From Chloroflexi bacterium CG23_combo_of_CG06-09_8_20_14_all_45_10 (lineage in GTDB: Bacteria; Chloroflexota; Dehalococcoidia; GIF9; AB-539-J10), in the NCBI GenBank assembly GCA_002772325.1, contig PCSL01000092.1:1-5174 (forward strand): a DNA stretch of 5,174 bases, written 5' to 3'. Below the pieces are notes generated by a model. That model worked only from the letters and a program-made list of their open reading frames with translations, was not told the origin of the DNA and did not search any database. This document shows, in pieces, positions 4,999-5,174 of this stretch (position 1 is the stretch's first letter; each line of letters opens with the position of its first letter). Position numbers and translations under genes: made by a program.

Positions 4999-5174
4999 TT
5001 ATTTTTTCAAATTCAAGAAATTCAGCTCGTATTCTTCAATCAGCTTTTCGTCGGCAAAGCTGAAGTATCTATTATCGCCTATGATGATGTGGTCTAAGAC
5101 TTTAATCTGCATGATATTGCCAGCGAAGACCAAATCCCTGGTTATTTGTTTATCGTTATCGCTGGGCTCAGGAT
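4999..5174 (-). CDS. radC: RadC/JAB-domain protein, C-terminal part
   Basis: Only the last 58 codons are present; the gene enters from the right edge. The visible sequence runs EPSDNDKQITRDLVFAG, then QIKVLDHIIIGDNRYFSF, and ends at a TAA at 5001-4999. This is the C-terminal half of the RadC JAMM (JAB1/MPN) domain. EPSDND holds the serine and final aspartate of the zinc motif H-x-H-x7-S-x2-D, so the two histidines should lie just beyond the edge. RadC's role is still debated; JAB proteins of this type occur both as a chromosomal housekeeping gene and on plasmids, phages and defence islands. The stop lies nine bases before the MNT start, so it probably heads or shares that operon. Confidence 0.9.
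   Translation of the reverse strand, partial: PEPSDNDKQITRDLVFAGNIMQIKVLDHIIIGDNRYFSFADEKLIEEYELNFLNLKK

Noticed and set aside
1..5174. CRISPR array or insertion sequence
   Set aside because: There are no regularly spaced repeats, and no transposase frame or terminal inverted repeats are visible. The only notable repeats are the 52-bp pair and the 9-bp tandem.

Overview
This is a compact bacterial window of moderate-to-low GC in which every supportable gene lies on the minus strand. A RadC-type gene, bacterial-style Shine-Dalgarno sites and stop/start overlaps indicate a bacterium or bacterial mobile DNA. The sequence alone does not place it further. The gene mix (a fused DNA methyltransferase, a PIN ribonuclease, a HEPN/MNT pair, RadC and several broken genes) is typical of a defence island or accessory region.

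Reading in the direction of transcription (high to low coordinates), the window opens with the C-terminal end of RadC (5174-4999). A MNT-type nucleotidyltransferase (4989-4645) follows 9 bases later, and then a HEPN protein (4648-4244) that overlaps it by 4 bases. These three probably form one transcript. A 323-base gap (4243-3921) holds a broken gene start (4213-4115), a possible HTH regulator fragment (4083-4006) and a likely promoter with a tandem 9-bp repeat.

That promoter leads into a tightly coupled three-gene operon: an unrecognised 224-aa protein (3920-3246), an unrecognised 144-aa protein (3249-2815) and a VapC-like PIN ribonuclease (2822-2379). The genes overlap by 4 and 8 bases. 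The 144-aa protein sits where a VapB antitoxin would be and has an antitoxin-like C-terminal tail, so the operon may be a toxin-antitoxin system with an unusual antitoxin and an extra leading gene.

A second gap (2378-1900) is a gene graveyard. It holds a hairpin next to the PIN stop codon, a 13-codon fragment resembling a Fic protein start, and a second copy of the same broken gene start seen at 4213. The two copies match at 46 of 52 bases, in the same orientation, and flank the PIN operon.

The last gene (1899 to beyond base 1) encodes at least 633 residues and contains two complete sets of DNA amino-methyltransferase motifs: an N-terminal D12/Dam-like adenine methylase and a C-terminal N4/N6 methylase domain. 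It is probably the modification enzyme of a restriction-modification system with an asymmetric target. Any partner nuclease would lie left of this window.
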